Of a stretch of DNA of 35,884 nt, positions 8,531-15,797 are shown piece by piece. Every line of letters begins with the position of its first letter. Within the stretch, counting starts at the first letter, position 1. Below the pieces are notes generated by a model that saw nothing but the letters and a program-made list of their open reading frames with translations, had not been told where the DNA came from and made no database searches. This stretch comes from a virus. The stretch lies in the IMG/VR virus record IMGVR_UViG_3300023118_000018, positions 1 to 35,884 of that record. One strand, given 5' to 3'. Both the position numbers and the translations under genes were made by a program.

Positions 8531-9522
8531 TGTTGACCGAGAATCTCATCAAACTGATTGAGAAGCAGGCAGCGCTTGTTGCCTCCTTGTCATTGCAGAC
8601 GATCACGATGCTCACTGGGCTTTGGTCGCCGTTCCGTCAGTGGACTGACCATGACCTCGTGTTGGCACGTGCGGCTCGTAGCGCAACGACAGTCGAAGCA
8701 GGCCAGCATGCGGCTCGTATGCGTCAGCGGGCTTACATGAAGTTCGTGTACAAGGAACTTGACATCCCGTACCCGAACGACATCCAGATCATGGTCCCGG
8801 GTGGTGTCGAGGTTTACCCGCGGGAAGTCAACCCGCTCGAGGTGTACCAGCGTCCCGCTGAACAGTACCGCTACCACCTGTCAACGGGCGCGACTCAGGC
8901 ACAGGCGAAGTTCGAGGCCCTGCAGCGTCTCAACACCCTAATTGACACAGACCTCAGCTTGGCTCGTCGTGAGGCTGCCACGGATGTTTACGAGGCCACA
9001 CCAACGATCCTGGGCTGGCGACGCATCATTCACCCTGAGCTGTCGAAGAACGGCTTCTCATGCGGTTTGTGTGTGGTCGCAGCAGATCGCGTGTATTCAC
9101 GGGGTGACCTTATGCCGATCCACGACCTGTGCAACTGTGACAGCCTGCCCATCACTGCCGACAACGATCCTGGACGTGAACTCAACGATGACGACCTTGA
9201 AACCATCTACGACCAGGCAGGCAGCAACACTGCCGGTGACCTGCTCAACACTAAGGTTTACTTCCTCAATCACGGCGAGCTTGGCCCCATTATATCGGGT
9301 GGTGCCCGCCAAGGATCGAAGCAGCGGAAGCGTGCAAAACTCTCCAAGCTCGAACCCGAGGAATCACTCCAGCGACAGATCGAGCAGCTGAAGGCTTCGT
9401 CCCAACGTTTGCTCGCTCGTCAGAAGAACGGTGAGGACGTACGTCTCTCGATCAACTGGCAACGAGATAGAATCCAATCACTGGAATCCCAGCTCGCAGC
9501 CATGAAAAGGATCCGTAAATAA
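8530..9522 (+). CDS. MuF-like minor capsid protein
   Basis: 330 residues, start ATG overlapping the portal stop. The N-terminal two-thirds is helical (ARAARSATTVEAGQHAARMR; ATQAQAKFEALQRLNTLID). A cysteine/histidine-rich core follows: C178 and C181 in SCGLC, H198, and C201 and C203 in HDLCNCD, which could bind zinc and matches the MuF-type core found next to portals. The last 60 residues (EEESLQRQIEQL... to MKRIRK) form a basic coiled coil. MuF-type proteins sit inside the head near the portal and may be ejected with DNA. No extra toxin or ADP-ribosyltransferase domain is visible at the C terminus. Confidence 0.85.
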   Translation: MLTENLIKLIEKQAALVASLSLQTITMLTGLWSPFRQWTDHDLVLARAARSATTVEAGQHAARMRQRAYMKFVYKELDIPYPNDIQIMVPGGVEVYPREVNPLEVYQRPAEQYRYHLSTGATQAQAKFEALQRLNTLIDTDLSLARREAATDVYEATPTILGWRRIIHPELSKNGFSCGLCVVAADRVYSRGDLMPIHDLCNCDSLPITADNDPGRELNDDDLETIYDQAGSNTAGDLLNTKVYFLNHGELGPIISGGARQGSKQRKRAKLSKLEPEESLQRQIEQLKASSQRLLARQKNGEDVRLSINWQRDRIQSLESQLAAMKRIRK

Positions 9523-10472
9523 TGCCTGTCCGTCTCATCACCGGCCCGCCAGGGGCTGGCAAGAACACGTACATCAAAGAACACGGCAAAGAGGGCGACT
9601 TCATCGTCGACTTCGACGCCATCCGAGAAGCATACCCCATGATGGAGCTCGAAGGATGGAAGCAGATTCGTAACGTCCTGGAAGAGCACGCTAAGACGTT
9701 TGACGGTGACGCCTGGGTGATTCGTTGTGTCGCCGACGCAGAGAAGCGGAAGACGCTTGCTGAGTCCCTCGGTGCTGTCGAAACCGTTGTGCTCGAGACT
9801 GATGCCGAAACCGCTAAACAGCGAGTTGAAGAACGGGGACGCCATCCCGAACGCAATTCCGAAGTTTTCGATGCCATCGACCAGTGGTGGAGCCAGTATG
9901 GTGTGGTAGCATCGGATGTGATCGTAAAGCCCGATACGGGCCCTATCCGACAGGATGAAAACAAAATGCCAAAGCAGAACAACGAGCACGGTTACCCGGA
10001 CGACACTCCCATTGCGGAGATGACGATCGAGCAGCAAGCCGCGTACTGGAAGCGTCAGTCTCGTAAGCACGAGGCTGCGAAGAAGGACCTTGAATCGCAG
10101 ATCAACGATCCCGCGAACAAGCCTCTCAGTCGTGAAGACCTTGAGAAGGAGATCCGGGCAGACATTGCTAAGGAGAACCTTCCCGCCGAAGTTCGTGCGA
10201 AGTTTAAGTCGGTTATTGCTGACCGTCTTACTGACGAAGATTTTGATGAAGTCTTCGAAAGTATCGACCACACCAAGTTCCTGACAGCCGAAGGATCGGT
10301 TGACGCGGACAAGGTCGAGAAACGTGCAAATCTCATCGCCCCACCCTCTGTCAAGCGGGTGACTCGCCGTAATCCTGCCACACCTTCCCACCAGGGACCG
10401 CGTGAACGGAACTCGGCTTCCACTGTCGCCGCCGGCAAGGAACTCTTCGAAGAGTTCTCCGGTAAGAACTAG
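9522..10472 (+). CDS. P-loop kinase domain fused to scaffolding protein
   Basis: 316 residues in one open frame. Residues 1-145 form a small P-loop nucleotide/polynucleotide kinase-like domain: Walker A GPPGAGKNT at 8-16, IVDFDAIREA (Asp after strand 2), and an R-rich lid-like segment ERGRHPERN. Residues 149-316 are a typical phage scaffold: YPDDTPIAEMTIEQQAAYWK, then a long charged helix (KHEAAKKDLESQ; LEKEIRADIAKENL) and a C-terminal VAAGKELFEEF. An internal ATG at 9966 would make the scaffold alone (168 residues). Scaffolds guide capsid assembly and are lost on maturation. The Lys in the Walker A is present, so the kinase may be active. Position between MuF-like and decoration genes is normal for scaffold; the kinase fusion is not. 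Confidence 0.85.
   Translation: MPVRLITGPPGAGKNTYIKEHGKEGDFIVDFDAIREAYPMMELEGWKQIRNVLEEHAKTFDGDAWVIRCVADAEKRKTLAESLGAVETVVLETDAETAKQRVEERGRHPERNSEVFDAIDQWWSQYGVVASDVIVKPDTGPIRQDENKMPKQNNEHGYPDDTPIAEMTIEQQAAYWKRQSRKHEAAKKDLESQINDPANKPLSREDLEKEIRADIAKENLPAEVRAKFKSVIADRLTDEDFDEVFESIDHTKFLTAEGSVDADKVEKRANLIAPPSVKRVTRRNPATPSHQGPRERNSASTVAAGKELFEEFSGKN
9966..9968 (+). other. Possible internal start for scaffold-only product
   Basis: ATG codon 149 of the kinase-scaffold gene, exactly at the domain junction (MPKQNNEHGYPDD). It is preceded by AGGATGAAAACAAA, a poor but possible ribosome site. An internal start would let scaffold be made in excess over the fusion, similar in logic to the nested protease-scaffold genes of other phages. 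Confidence 0.5.
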
Positions 10473-10486
10473 AAAGGGCAAGGATA

Positions 10487-10879
10487 ATGCCTAACCGCGT
10501 CGAAACTGCCGCCCTGTCGGAAGGGGACCAGACTTGGCTCGCCTCTACGCGAGGTCTGGACAAGAACCCTCAGGGCAAGCTCAAGCTTTCCACCTTCACG
10601 CCGACTGACGGCTACATCAAGTCGGGTACCCCGGTCGCCAAGATCGGTACGGGCCTCAATGAGGAACTCGTGAAGTATGTCCCGGGTGCCTCCGATGGCA
10701 CTCAGATCCTCGCTGGCTTCCTGCGCAATGATGTCATCGTTGTGGCTGGTTCCACCGACGTCTACGCCAACGTTGCGTTTATCGATCACGGTCGAATCCG
10801 CATCGGACGCCTGCCCGTCGCATTCGTCGTCCCGGCTAAGGCCAACGACAACGGCCTGTTCACTTACGTGACCAACTAA
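10487..10879 (+). CDS. Head decoration protein
   Basis: 130 residues, probably beta-rich, between scaffold and major capsid. It has the lambda D-like decoration features of this group: a short N-terminal arm, then TPTDGYIKSGTPVAKIGTG, ILAGFLRNDVIVV and a closing beta segment. Such proteins trimerise on the expanded shell and stabilise it. Ribosome site AAGGGCAAGG is close. The call relies on position, size and the SGTPV.KIG pattern. Confidence 0.8.
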   Translation: MPNRVETAALSEGDQTWLASTRGLDKNPQGKLKLSTFTPTDGYIKSGTPVAKIGTGLNEELVKYVPGASDGTQILAGFLRNDVIVVAGSTDVYANVAFIDHGRIRIGRLPVAFVVPAKANDNGLFTYVTN

Positions 10880-10896
10880 GAAGGGAGTGAACTAAC

Positions 10897-11916
10897 ATGC
10901 CTCTTTGGACTGATGTTCTCGAACCGGCTACACTGACCGGTTTCGCCCGTGCCTCTGTGCAGGCATACGAAGACAAGAACGGCTCCCTCGAGCGGTACTT
11001 GCCCAACACCCACGTGGACGATACCCACGTCTCCTTCGAGCTCGGTGAAAACGGTCTGCGTGAAGCTGCCGAATTCCGTGCGTTCGATGCTGAGCCGTCC
11101 ATCGCTCGCCAGGCTCTGGGTAAGGGCCTGAAGCTCGAACTGCCCGCCTTGGGCCAGAAGCTGCCCATCTCGGAATACCGAGCTCTGCGTATGCGCAACG
11201 CTTCGGACGACATGTACCGCAAGCACATCCTGCAGACGACCAACCAGATCGTCCGCGCCATCGCTGACCGCATGGAAATCCTGCGTGGTGTTGTTCTCGA
11301 CACCGGCAAGGCAACCGTCAACCAGCGCAACTTCAGCTTCTCCGACGATTTCGGTCGCCCGGCTGAGCACAACATCACGGCACCTGTTCTGTGGTCTGAC
11401 AACACGGCTTCCCGCCTGGATCAGCTGCTCGACGCCGTGGAGCTGTACGAAGAGACGAACAACGGCACGAGCCCTGAGCGCATGCTCATGTCCACCCGTG
11501 CTTACAACCTGCTCCGTGCAGGCGATGAGTTCGTCAACCAGGTCACGGGTCGACCGCTGTCCCGTGAGGACATCAACGCCCTCCTGGCCGATGAAGGTCT
11601 CCCGCAGATCGACATCTACAACCGTCGCATCAAGAACTACGAGGGAACCATTTCCCGCGTGACCAAGGATGACTCCATCCTGTTCCTGCCCGCGCCGGGT
11701 GCTGGTGGAGAATCCGAACTGGGTGCAACCTACTGGGGCACCACCCTGACGGCCACCGAGCTCGACTGGGCCATCGAAGATACCGAGCGTGCGGGTATCG
11801 TCGCAGGCGTTGTGAAGAACGACAACGTCCCCGTAATCGCTGAGGTCGTCGCTGACGCCATCGGCATGCCCGTACTGGGCAACGCTGCACTGACCTTGGC
11901 TTACAAGGTTATCTAA
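10897..11916 (+). CDS. Major capsid protein (HK97 fold, lambda E-like family)
   Basis: 339 residues with a strong ribosome site (AAGGGAGTGAAC). The pattern fits the actinophage branch of the E-type major capsid proteins: a helical N-arm (LTGFARASVQAYEDKNGSLE), RYLPNTHVDDTHVSF, FRAFDAEPSIAR, the long spine helix region (MRNASDDMYRKHILQTTNQI), a P domain around LLDAVELYEE and the RMLMSTRAYNLL segment, and an A domain near the end (GIVAGVVKNDNVPVIAEVVA). No N-terminal protease-cleaved delta domain is evident; the separate scaffold takes that role. It is followed by a hairpin terminator, consistent with very high late expression. Confidence 0.95.
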   Translation: MPLWTDVLEPATLTGFARASVQAYEDKNGSLERYLPNTHVDDTHVSFELGENGLREAAEFRAFDAEPSIARQALGKGLKLELPALGQKLPISEYRALRMRNASDDMYRKHILQTTNQIVRAIADRMEILRGVVLDTGKATVNQRNFSFSDDFGRPAEHNITAPVLWSDNTASRLDQLLDAVELYEETNNGTSPERMLMSTRAYNLLRAGDEFVNQVTGRPLSREDINALLADEGLPQIDIYNRRIKNYEGTISRVTKDDSILFLPAPGAGGESELGATYWGTTLTATELDWAIEDTERAGIVAGVVKNDNVPVIAEVVADAIGMPVLGNAALTLAYKVI

Positions 11917-11927
11917 GCAATCCCGAC

Positions 11928-11970
11928 AGGGTGTGGCCAATATTGATTCCGATCTGAGGCCACACCCTTT
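11928..11970 (+). terminator. Hairpin terminator after the capsid gene
   Basis: AGGGTGTGGCC (11928-11938) and GGCCACACCCT (11958-11968) form a perfect 11-bp stem with a 19-nt loop and a short T run. It probably reduces read-through so that capsid mRNA exceeds connector mRNA. Each arm contains one GGTGTGG heptamer in opposite orientation. Confidence 0.75.
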
Positions 11971-11991
11971 CGACTACCTAGGAGGGTAATC

Positions 11992-12396
11992 ATGGCAACA
12001 CTGAACGCAAATGTCCTGGTCCGTAACGAGAACGGCGACAAGGTTGTCCTGCTTGCAGGCAACGAGGTTCCTGAATGGGCCGTTGACCAGCTGGGCGAGC
12101 ACCTCACCGCTCTGACCCTGCCGTCCGAACGTGGCGAGAACCCGGATGAGGATCCGGCCTCGGCAGGCTACCCGGGCAGCAACGGTACCGAGAACGAACT
12201 GGTCCCCGGCGACGAGGAAGAGGTGGACGAGGAGGAGGAAGACGAAGAGCTTGCTTACTCCGAGTGGACCAAGGAACAGCTCAAGGCTGAAGCCAAGGAA
12301 CGCGAACTCACCGGCTACGGCTCCGCTTCCAAGGAAGACCTCGTGAAGCTGCTCGAGGCCGACGACGCCATCCAGGCTGAGACCGAAGAGGACTAA
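11992..12396 (+). CDS. Acidic protein with C-terminal SAP-like domain, head-tail region
   Basis: 134 residues, ribosome site AGGAGGG at good spacing. An N-terminal domain (ANVLVRNENGDKVVLLAGNEVPEWAVDQLG) is followed by an acidic linker with a run of Glu/Asp (about residues 70-84) and a C-terminal helix-loop-helix (WTKEQLKAEAKERELTGYG, then SKEDLVKLLEADD) resembling SAP or Rho N-terminal DNA-binding helices. Similar proteins follow the capsid gene in many actinophages. The exact role is unknown; a capsid- or DNA-associated accessory is likely. Confidence 0.7.
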   Translation: MATLNANVLVRNENGDKVVLLAGNEVPEWAVDQLGEHLTALTLPSERGENPDEDPASAGYPGSNGTENELVPGDEEEVDEEEEDEELAYSEWTKEQLKAEAKERELTGYGSASKEDLVKLLEADDAIQAETEED

Positions 12397-12398
12397 TC

Positions 12399-12803
12399 AT
12401 GACCAACGTTCTTGCTGTCACCCTTGACGAAGTCTTGGCATCGTATGAGGGCACCATCGTCACAGATGAACTCACTTGGGCAACTGACATTGTGGATAAG
12501 GCTGTGCGTGAGCTTATCAACAAGATCCCATCGATTCCGTCTCGGGTGGCAGCAGGAACGCTTGATCGTGAGTACGTCGTTGACAAGGTCGGCGAGGCAG
12601 CCCACCGGGTTTATCGCAACCCTGAAGGCATGGCTTCTGAAACCGAAGGCGACTACTCGTACCGTCTCCGCACGATCATGGCATCAGGCAACGTCTGGTA
12701 CCCGGACTCGGATTTGATCGCCCTGGGTTACACCAACGGCAAGAATTCTGTTCCGCGCACTGTGTTCTCCACACCAAGCCGAGGATGGGGGTTCCCGATA
12801 TGA
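12399..12803 (+). CDS. Head-to-tail adaptor
   Basis: 134 residues, 2 nt after the previous stop. It has the small helical form of connector adaptor proteins: DIVDKAVRELINKIPSIPSR, then VVDKVGEAAHRVYRNPEGMA and a C-terminal SETEGDYSYRLR...LTPSRGWGF-type tail. The ETxGxYSxR pattern and RGW end are typical of the gp19-like adaptor family in actinophages. The adaptor ring binds the portal and extends the DNA channel. Its stop overlaps the next start by ATGA. Confidence 0.8.
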   Translation: MTNVLAVTLDEVLASYEGTIVTDELTWATDIVDKAVRELINKIPSIPSRVAAGTLDREYVVDKVGEAAHRVYRNPEGMASETEGDYSYRLRTIMASGNVWYPDSDLIALGYTNGKNSVPRTVFSTPSRGWGFPI

Positions 12804-13156
12804 GTTTGCTTGATGGGCCTCATACCGTAATCGTCACACCCAAGGTGAAGCGTAGGAACGCGTACGGATCGTACACACTCACCGACGGAGACCCGATCAC
12901 CGTTCGACGTGTGAATGTGCACCCGTTCGGTGCAGGAACGTACGGAACGCTTGAGGGATCCGATGACGACGGTCAGTTCAATGACCAGTTCGTTGTCAAA
13001 GGTCGAGGCGAATGGCCTGGAGGCATTAGGTCCACTATTGTCTTCGACGGTCAGGAATACGACCAGGTGGGTGTGGCCAAGAAGTACATCCGCGGGTCAC
13101 GCCGCACCAACCACTGGCTCGTCCGAATGAAGGCTCGCAAAACTGAGGTGAAGTAA
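12800..13156 (+). CDS. Head-to-tail stopper
   Basis: 118 residues from the ATG at 12800, chosen because it makes a 4-nt ATGA overlap with the adaptor gene; an in-frame ATG at 12785 is the alternative. The protein is probably all-beta: HTVIVTPKVKRRNAYGSYTL, VTVRRVNVHPFG..., FVVKGRGEWPGG, a compact SPP1 gp16-type stopper layout. Stoppers close the head channel after packaging and form the tail attachment surface. It overlaps the next ATG by one base. Confidence 0.72.
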   Translation: MSLLDGPHTVIVTPKVKRRNAYGSYTLTDGDPITVRRVNVHPFGAGTYGTLEGSDDDGQFNDQFVVKGRGEWPGGIRSTIVFDGQEYDQVGVAKKYIRGSRRTNHWLVRMKARKTEVK

Positions 13157-13521
13157 TGGCTAAGGTTTACAATCACGTCCCGGTGATGGTTGCTCGCATG
13201 GCGGGTAATGATTTCGAGATGGATCGTGTGGCCAAGAAGCTTTACAACATCGCTTACCGTCGTGCTACGGCTCACCGCCTGACTGGCAACTACCTCAGCA
13301 AACTCTCGATCAAGAACGTACCTGGTAAAAAGGGTGTTCGTGACCGCATGGTCTACGCAGGCGATGTGGCAGCCATATCTATCGAGTACGGGCATGCTGT
13401 CCGAGTCGAAGGTGGCAAGAATCAGTACAACTTCAAATGGGTCCCTGGGCAGTACATCCTCACAGGTGCTATTGCTTCGATCCCCGGTACCTACTACAAC
13501 TCATTCGGAGACATCAGATGA
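13156..13521 (+). CDS. Head-tail connector region protein (DUF5403/HK97 gp10-like)
   Basis: 121 residues. It has the helix-plus-beta layout of small neck/tail-completion proteins: VAKKLYNIAYRRATAHRLTGNYLSKL, then a strand pair ending in AAISIEYGHAV and the C-terminal VPGQYILTGAIASI. The SIEYGH motif is typical of the DUF5403/gp10-like group. It sits between stopper and tail terminator and so probably belongs to the neck or tail-completion complex. Its stop overlaps the next start (ATGA). Confidence 0.68.
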   Translation: MAKVYNHVPVMVARMAGNDFEMDRVAKKLYNIAYRRATAHRLTGNYLSKLSIKNVPGKKGVRDRMVYAGDVAAISIEYGHAVRVEGGKNQYNFKWVPGQYILTGAIASIPGTYYNSFGDIR

Positions 13522-13952
13522 CTCGTGAGCGTTACGCCGTAGATGGCAACTTGCTCGTTGTCACCCTGCTTCAAAACTACTTCGGTGACCGGGTGACTGT
13601 CGCTGTCTCGTCAGACGTTGACACCATCGACCACCTCCCATTCATCGTAGTTGATGCCCGGCAAGGCCAGAAGGTCCCTGGATCGTCTCACGCCATGGCC
13701 TGGCAATGGTCGGTCGAGCTGGAATTCCTTGCTGACGGTATTGAGGAGTGCGCTGACATTGCGGACGAAACTCACGAGATGCTTGAAGCAATCCAGAGTG
13801 CCTGGGATGGTCGCGGTATAATTCCAGGTATAGGAGCCATCACTGGGGTAGAAGTCACTTCGATCCCTACCAAGACCGGATCAACCGAACTCCCGGCAGG
13901 GAACCTTACACAATTCCACGGGTCATTCGACATCTTGACCCAAAAAGCATAA
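13518..13952 (+). CDS. Tail terminator protein
   Basis: 144 residues from the ATG at 13518, which overlaps the previous stop by ATGA; the frame is open further upstream but that part lies inside the preceding gene. The fold pattern is alpha/beta: VDGNLLVVTLLQNYFGDRVTV, FIVVDARQGQK, WSVELEFLADGIEECADIADE, then a helix and a last strand FHGSFDILTQ. This matches lambda gpU-type tail terminators, which cap the tail tube and join it to the head. Position before the tube gene fits. Confidence 0.75.
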   Translation: MTRERYAVDGNLLVVTLLQNYFGDRVTVAVSSDVDTIDHLPFIVVDARQGQKVPGSSHAMAWQWSVELEFLADGIEECADIADETHEMLEAIQSAWDGRGIIPGIGAITGVEVTSIPTKTGSTELPAGNLTQFHGSFDILTQKA

Positions 13953-13961
13953 GGAGTGACC

Positions 13962-14786
13962 ATGCCGTTCAACAAGAACGCAACAATCATCCCCGGTAAG
14001 GGTACCGTGCTTTACGCCAACCCTGATACCGCTGTACCGTCCAACTGGGCGACCATCGACCCGACCAGCACTGCACAGCTGGCTGCTTCCGGCGGCTGGA
14101 ATGCCCTGGGCCACACCTCGCGTGAAAACGTCGTAGCCCTTTCCAAGGATGGCGGCGAAGCAACGACCCTCGGCTCCTGGTGGGACGCGGCTCTCGACAC
14201 TCAGCGTGGCGACACCTCCTGGGGCGTTACCATCAACTCGCTGCAGGTCGACGCGACGACCATGTCCATGGCATTCGGTGGCGGTGTCCTTGACACTGTT
14301 GCTGGTACCTACGATGTGGGCGACATCGTCCCCGCAAACGTCGCTTTGCTCATCATCGTTCAGGGTGCAACCACTCGCATGTGCATCTACATCCCGAACA
14401 CCAACATGCAGGTGGGCGACGCTCCTGAGCTGCCGACCGATGCATTCTTCGAAATCCAGCTGTCCGCTGCGATCCAGAACTCGCCGACCACGGGCAAGAA
14501 GTTCCGCTTCCTGCACCCGGCACTGAAGGCATCTGCTGTTGCTGCTCCGACGATCTCCGCTGTTACCCCGGCGAACGCTACGGCCAACAACAACATCACC
14601 ATCACCGGTACCAACTTCGTGGATGTCACCAACGTCACGATCGGTGGCACTGCTGCTCTGATGTTCCGGGCAAACTCGGCTACGTCGATCATCGCAACCA
14701 TGCCGGCAGGTACCGCAGGTTCCGCGCCTGTGATCGTGACCACGTTGTCGGGATCGTCTGCAGGCTTCGCTTACACGCGAGGCTAA
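13962..14786 (+). CDS. Major tail (tube) protein with C-terminal IPT/TIG Ig-like domain
   Basis: 274 residues, with AAGGAG 5 nt before the ATG at 13962; an in-frame GTG at 13956 is less likely. Residues 1 to about 185 are the tube domain (FNKNATIIPGKGTVLYANPD; SWWDAALDTQRGDTSWGVTI; FFEIQLSAAIQNSPTTGKKF). Residues 192-274 form an Ig-like IPT/TIG domain: APTISAVTPANATANNNITI, TGTNF..VTNVTIGGT, ending PVIVTTLSGSSAGFAYT. Tube proteins polymerise into the DNA channel, and Ig-like tails decorate the surface and may bind the host envelope weakly. A strong terminator follows. Confidence 0.9.
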   Translation: MPFNKNATIIPGKGTVLYANPDTAVPSNWATIDPTSTAQLAASGGWNALGHTSRENVVALSKDGGEATTLGSWWDAALDTQRGDTSWGVTINSLQVDATTMSMAFGGGVLDTVAGTYDVGDIVPANVALLIIVQGATTRMCIYIPNTNMQVGDAPELPTDAFFEIQLSAAIQNSPTTGKKFRFLHPALKASAVAAPTISAVTPANATANNNITITGTNFVDVTNVTIGGTAALMFRANSATSIIATMPAGTAGSAPVIVTTLSGSSAGFAYTRG

Positions 14787-14795
14787 GGAAATACT

Positions 14796-14841
14796 CCCGG
14801 TGTCGGATGGGAATGCGAGCCTCTCCGACACCGGGCTTTTC
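14796..14841 (+). terminator. Intrinsic terminator after the tail tube gene
   Basis: CCCGGTGTCGGA (14796-14807) pairs perfectly with TCCGACACCGGG (14824-14835), a 12-bp stem, followed by CTTTTCTTT. A classical rho-independent terminator that separates tube from chaperone expression. Confidence 0.88.
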
Positions 14842-14854
14842 TTTGGCTCGCATG

Positions 14855-14860
14855 TATGAT
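14855..14860 (+). promoter_or_regulatory. Possible -10 element before the chaperone genes
   Basis: TATGAT immediately after the terminator and 26 nt before the chaperone ATG. No clear -35 box is present. Confidence 0.35.
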
Positions 14861-14886
14861 GAAACCACACCTACAAGGAGGCTCGC

Positions 14887-15372
14887 ATGCCAAAAGCACC
14901 AGACGACCGCAGGAACAACAAGGTTCCGGTCGACATTCCCAAACGTCCCGAAGAGGTAGCTGGTTACGACCTGCTGAAGCCGATCGATGAAGTCCCGGTG
15001 TGGGATCAGATCGACATGGTCGCCATGCTCCAGGACGCCATGAACGACGCGGCTAAGGCTGCGAAGGAAGCTCGTGAGGACGAGAACTCTCGTCGTGTGG
15101 ATAAGGGACTCAAGCCCATCCCGCCTCAGTACGAACTCGACGCCAAGGGCAAGGTTCTGAAAGACGATGCCGGCGAACCAATCGAGAAGGTCGAACACGA
15201 CTTCGACATCCGCATGATTGGTGACCTTGGTAAGGCCATCATTCGGTTTGCTCTGAACGAGGCTGACCTGGTCAAGTTCATGTCCGGTAAGGGCGCCATC
15301 GAACGCACTGCCAACCTCGCAATCGCTTGGGTTGGGCAGATGGGGGAATCCTCGAGCTCCGACGACAGCTAG
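14887..15372 (+). CDS. Tail assembly chaperone (G-type, unshifted product)
   Basis: 161 residues, ribosome site AAGGAGG. Charged and helical, typical of the first of the two chaperones between tube and tape measure: VAMLQDAMNDAAKAAKEARE, then DIRMIGDLGKAIIRFALNEAD and WVGQMGESSSSDDS at the end. The chaperone is thought to coat the tape measure while the tube assembles. A G5 run near its end allows a -1 shift into the next frame. Confidence 0.85.
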   Translation: MPKAPDDRRNNKVPVDIPKRPEEVAGYDLLKPIDEVPVWDQIDMVAMLQDAMNDAAKAAKEAREDENSRRVDKGLKPIPPQYELDAKGKVLKDDAGEPIEKVEHDFDIRMIGDLGKAIIRFALNEADLVKFMSGKGAIERTANLAIAWVGQMGESSSSDDS

Positions 15373-15797
15373 CCGAAAATCCTGAATGGGAGTCTGACTT
15401 GTTAGGACTGTACGATTTTGATATCTGCGACGTCTTCACGGGAAAGGCTCCCATTCGGAAAGCCAAGGCCTATCTAGACCGATTGCCGTTCGAGCCCATG
15501 TCTATGTGGCGCGCAAAGCAATTGGGTTCGTTGGAGCACATGGGTTGGACGCCTGACACGTACCGCCTGGCAGATTTGACTGATTCAGTCAACGTCCTTG
15601 TAACAATGGTCGCAAACTTCGGATCAAAGAATCCCGCAGACGCACCCGAGCCTGTGTACCGCCCAGGACTCGATGAAGAATTGAAGACGCACAAGGAACC
15701 GGCCACACCAACGGTACCTACCTTGGACGACTTCAATATTGATCAACTAACCGCACTAGCTAGAAGGATAGGAGGAGGATTAGAAGATGGCGACTAA
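14887..15797 (+). CDS. Frameshifted tail assembly chaperone (G-T fusion)
   Basis: A -1 slip at 15342-15348 joins codons 14887-15345 to 15345-15797, giving about 303 residues. The T part begins ILELRRQLAENPEWE and contains LLGLYDFDICDVFTGKAP, LDRLPFEPMSMWRAKQLGS and a Pro/Glu-rich linker. It ends in a short helix pair overlapping the tape-measure start by 11 nt. The T part has no plausible start of its own with a ribosome site, and the arrangement is near-universal in long-tailed phages. The T domain recruits tube protein to the G-coated tape measure. Confidence 0.85.
15342..15348 (+). other. -1 programmed frameshift site (GGGGGAA)
   Basis: In the zero frame this reads atG GGG GAA. The tRNA on GGG can re-pair with GGG after moving back one base, and the -1 frame then reads GGA ATC CTC into the T coding part. 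Stops bound the overlap: the zero frame ends at 15372, and the -1 frame is open from at least 15327. Confidence 0.8.

Noticed and set aside
8942-9391. 149-residue rightward frame inside the MuF-like gene
   Set aside because: Composition is Ser/Thr/Arg-rich noise in an alternative frame, with no ribosome site and no domain.
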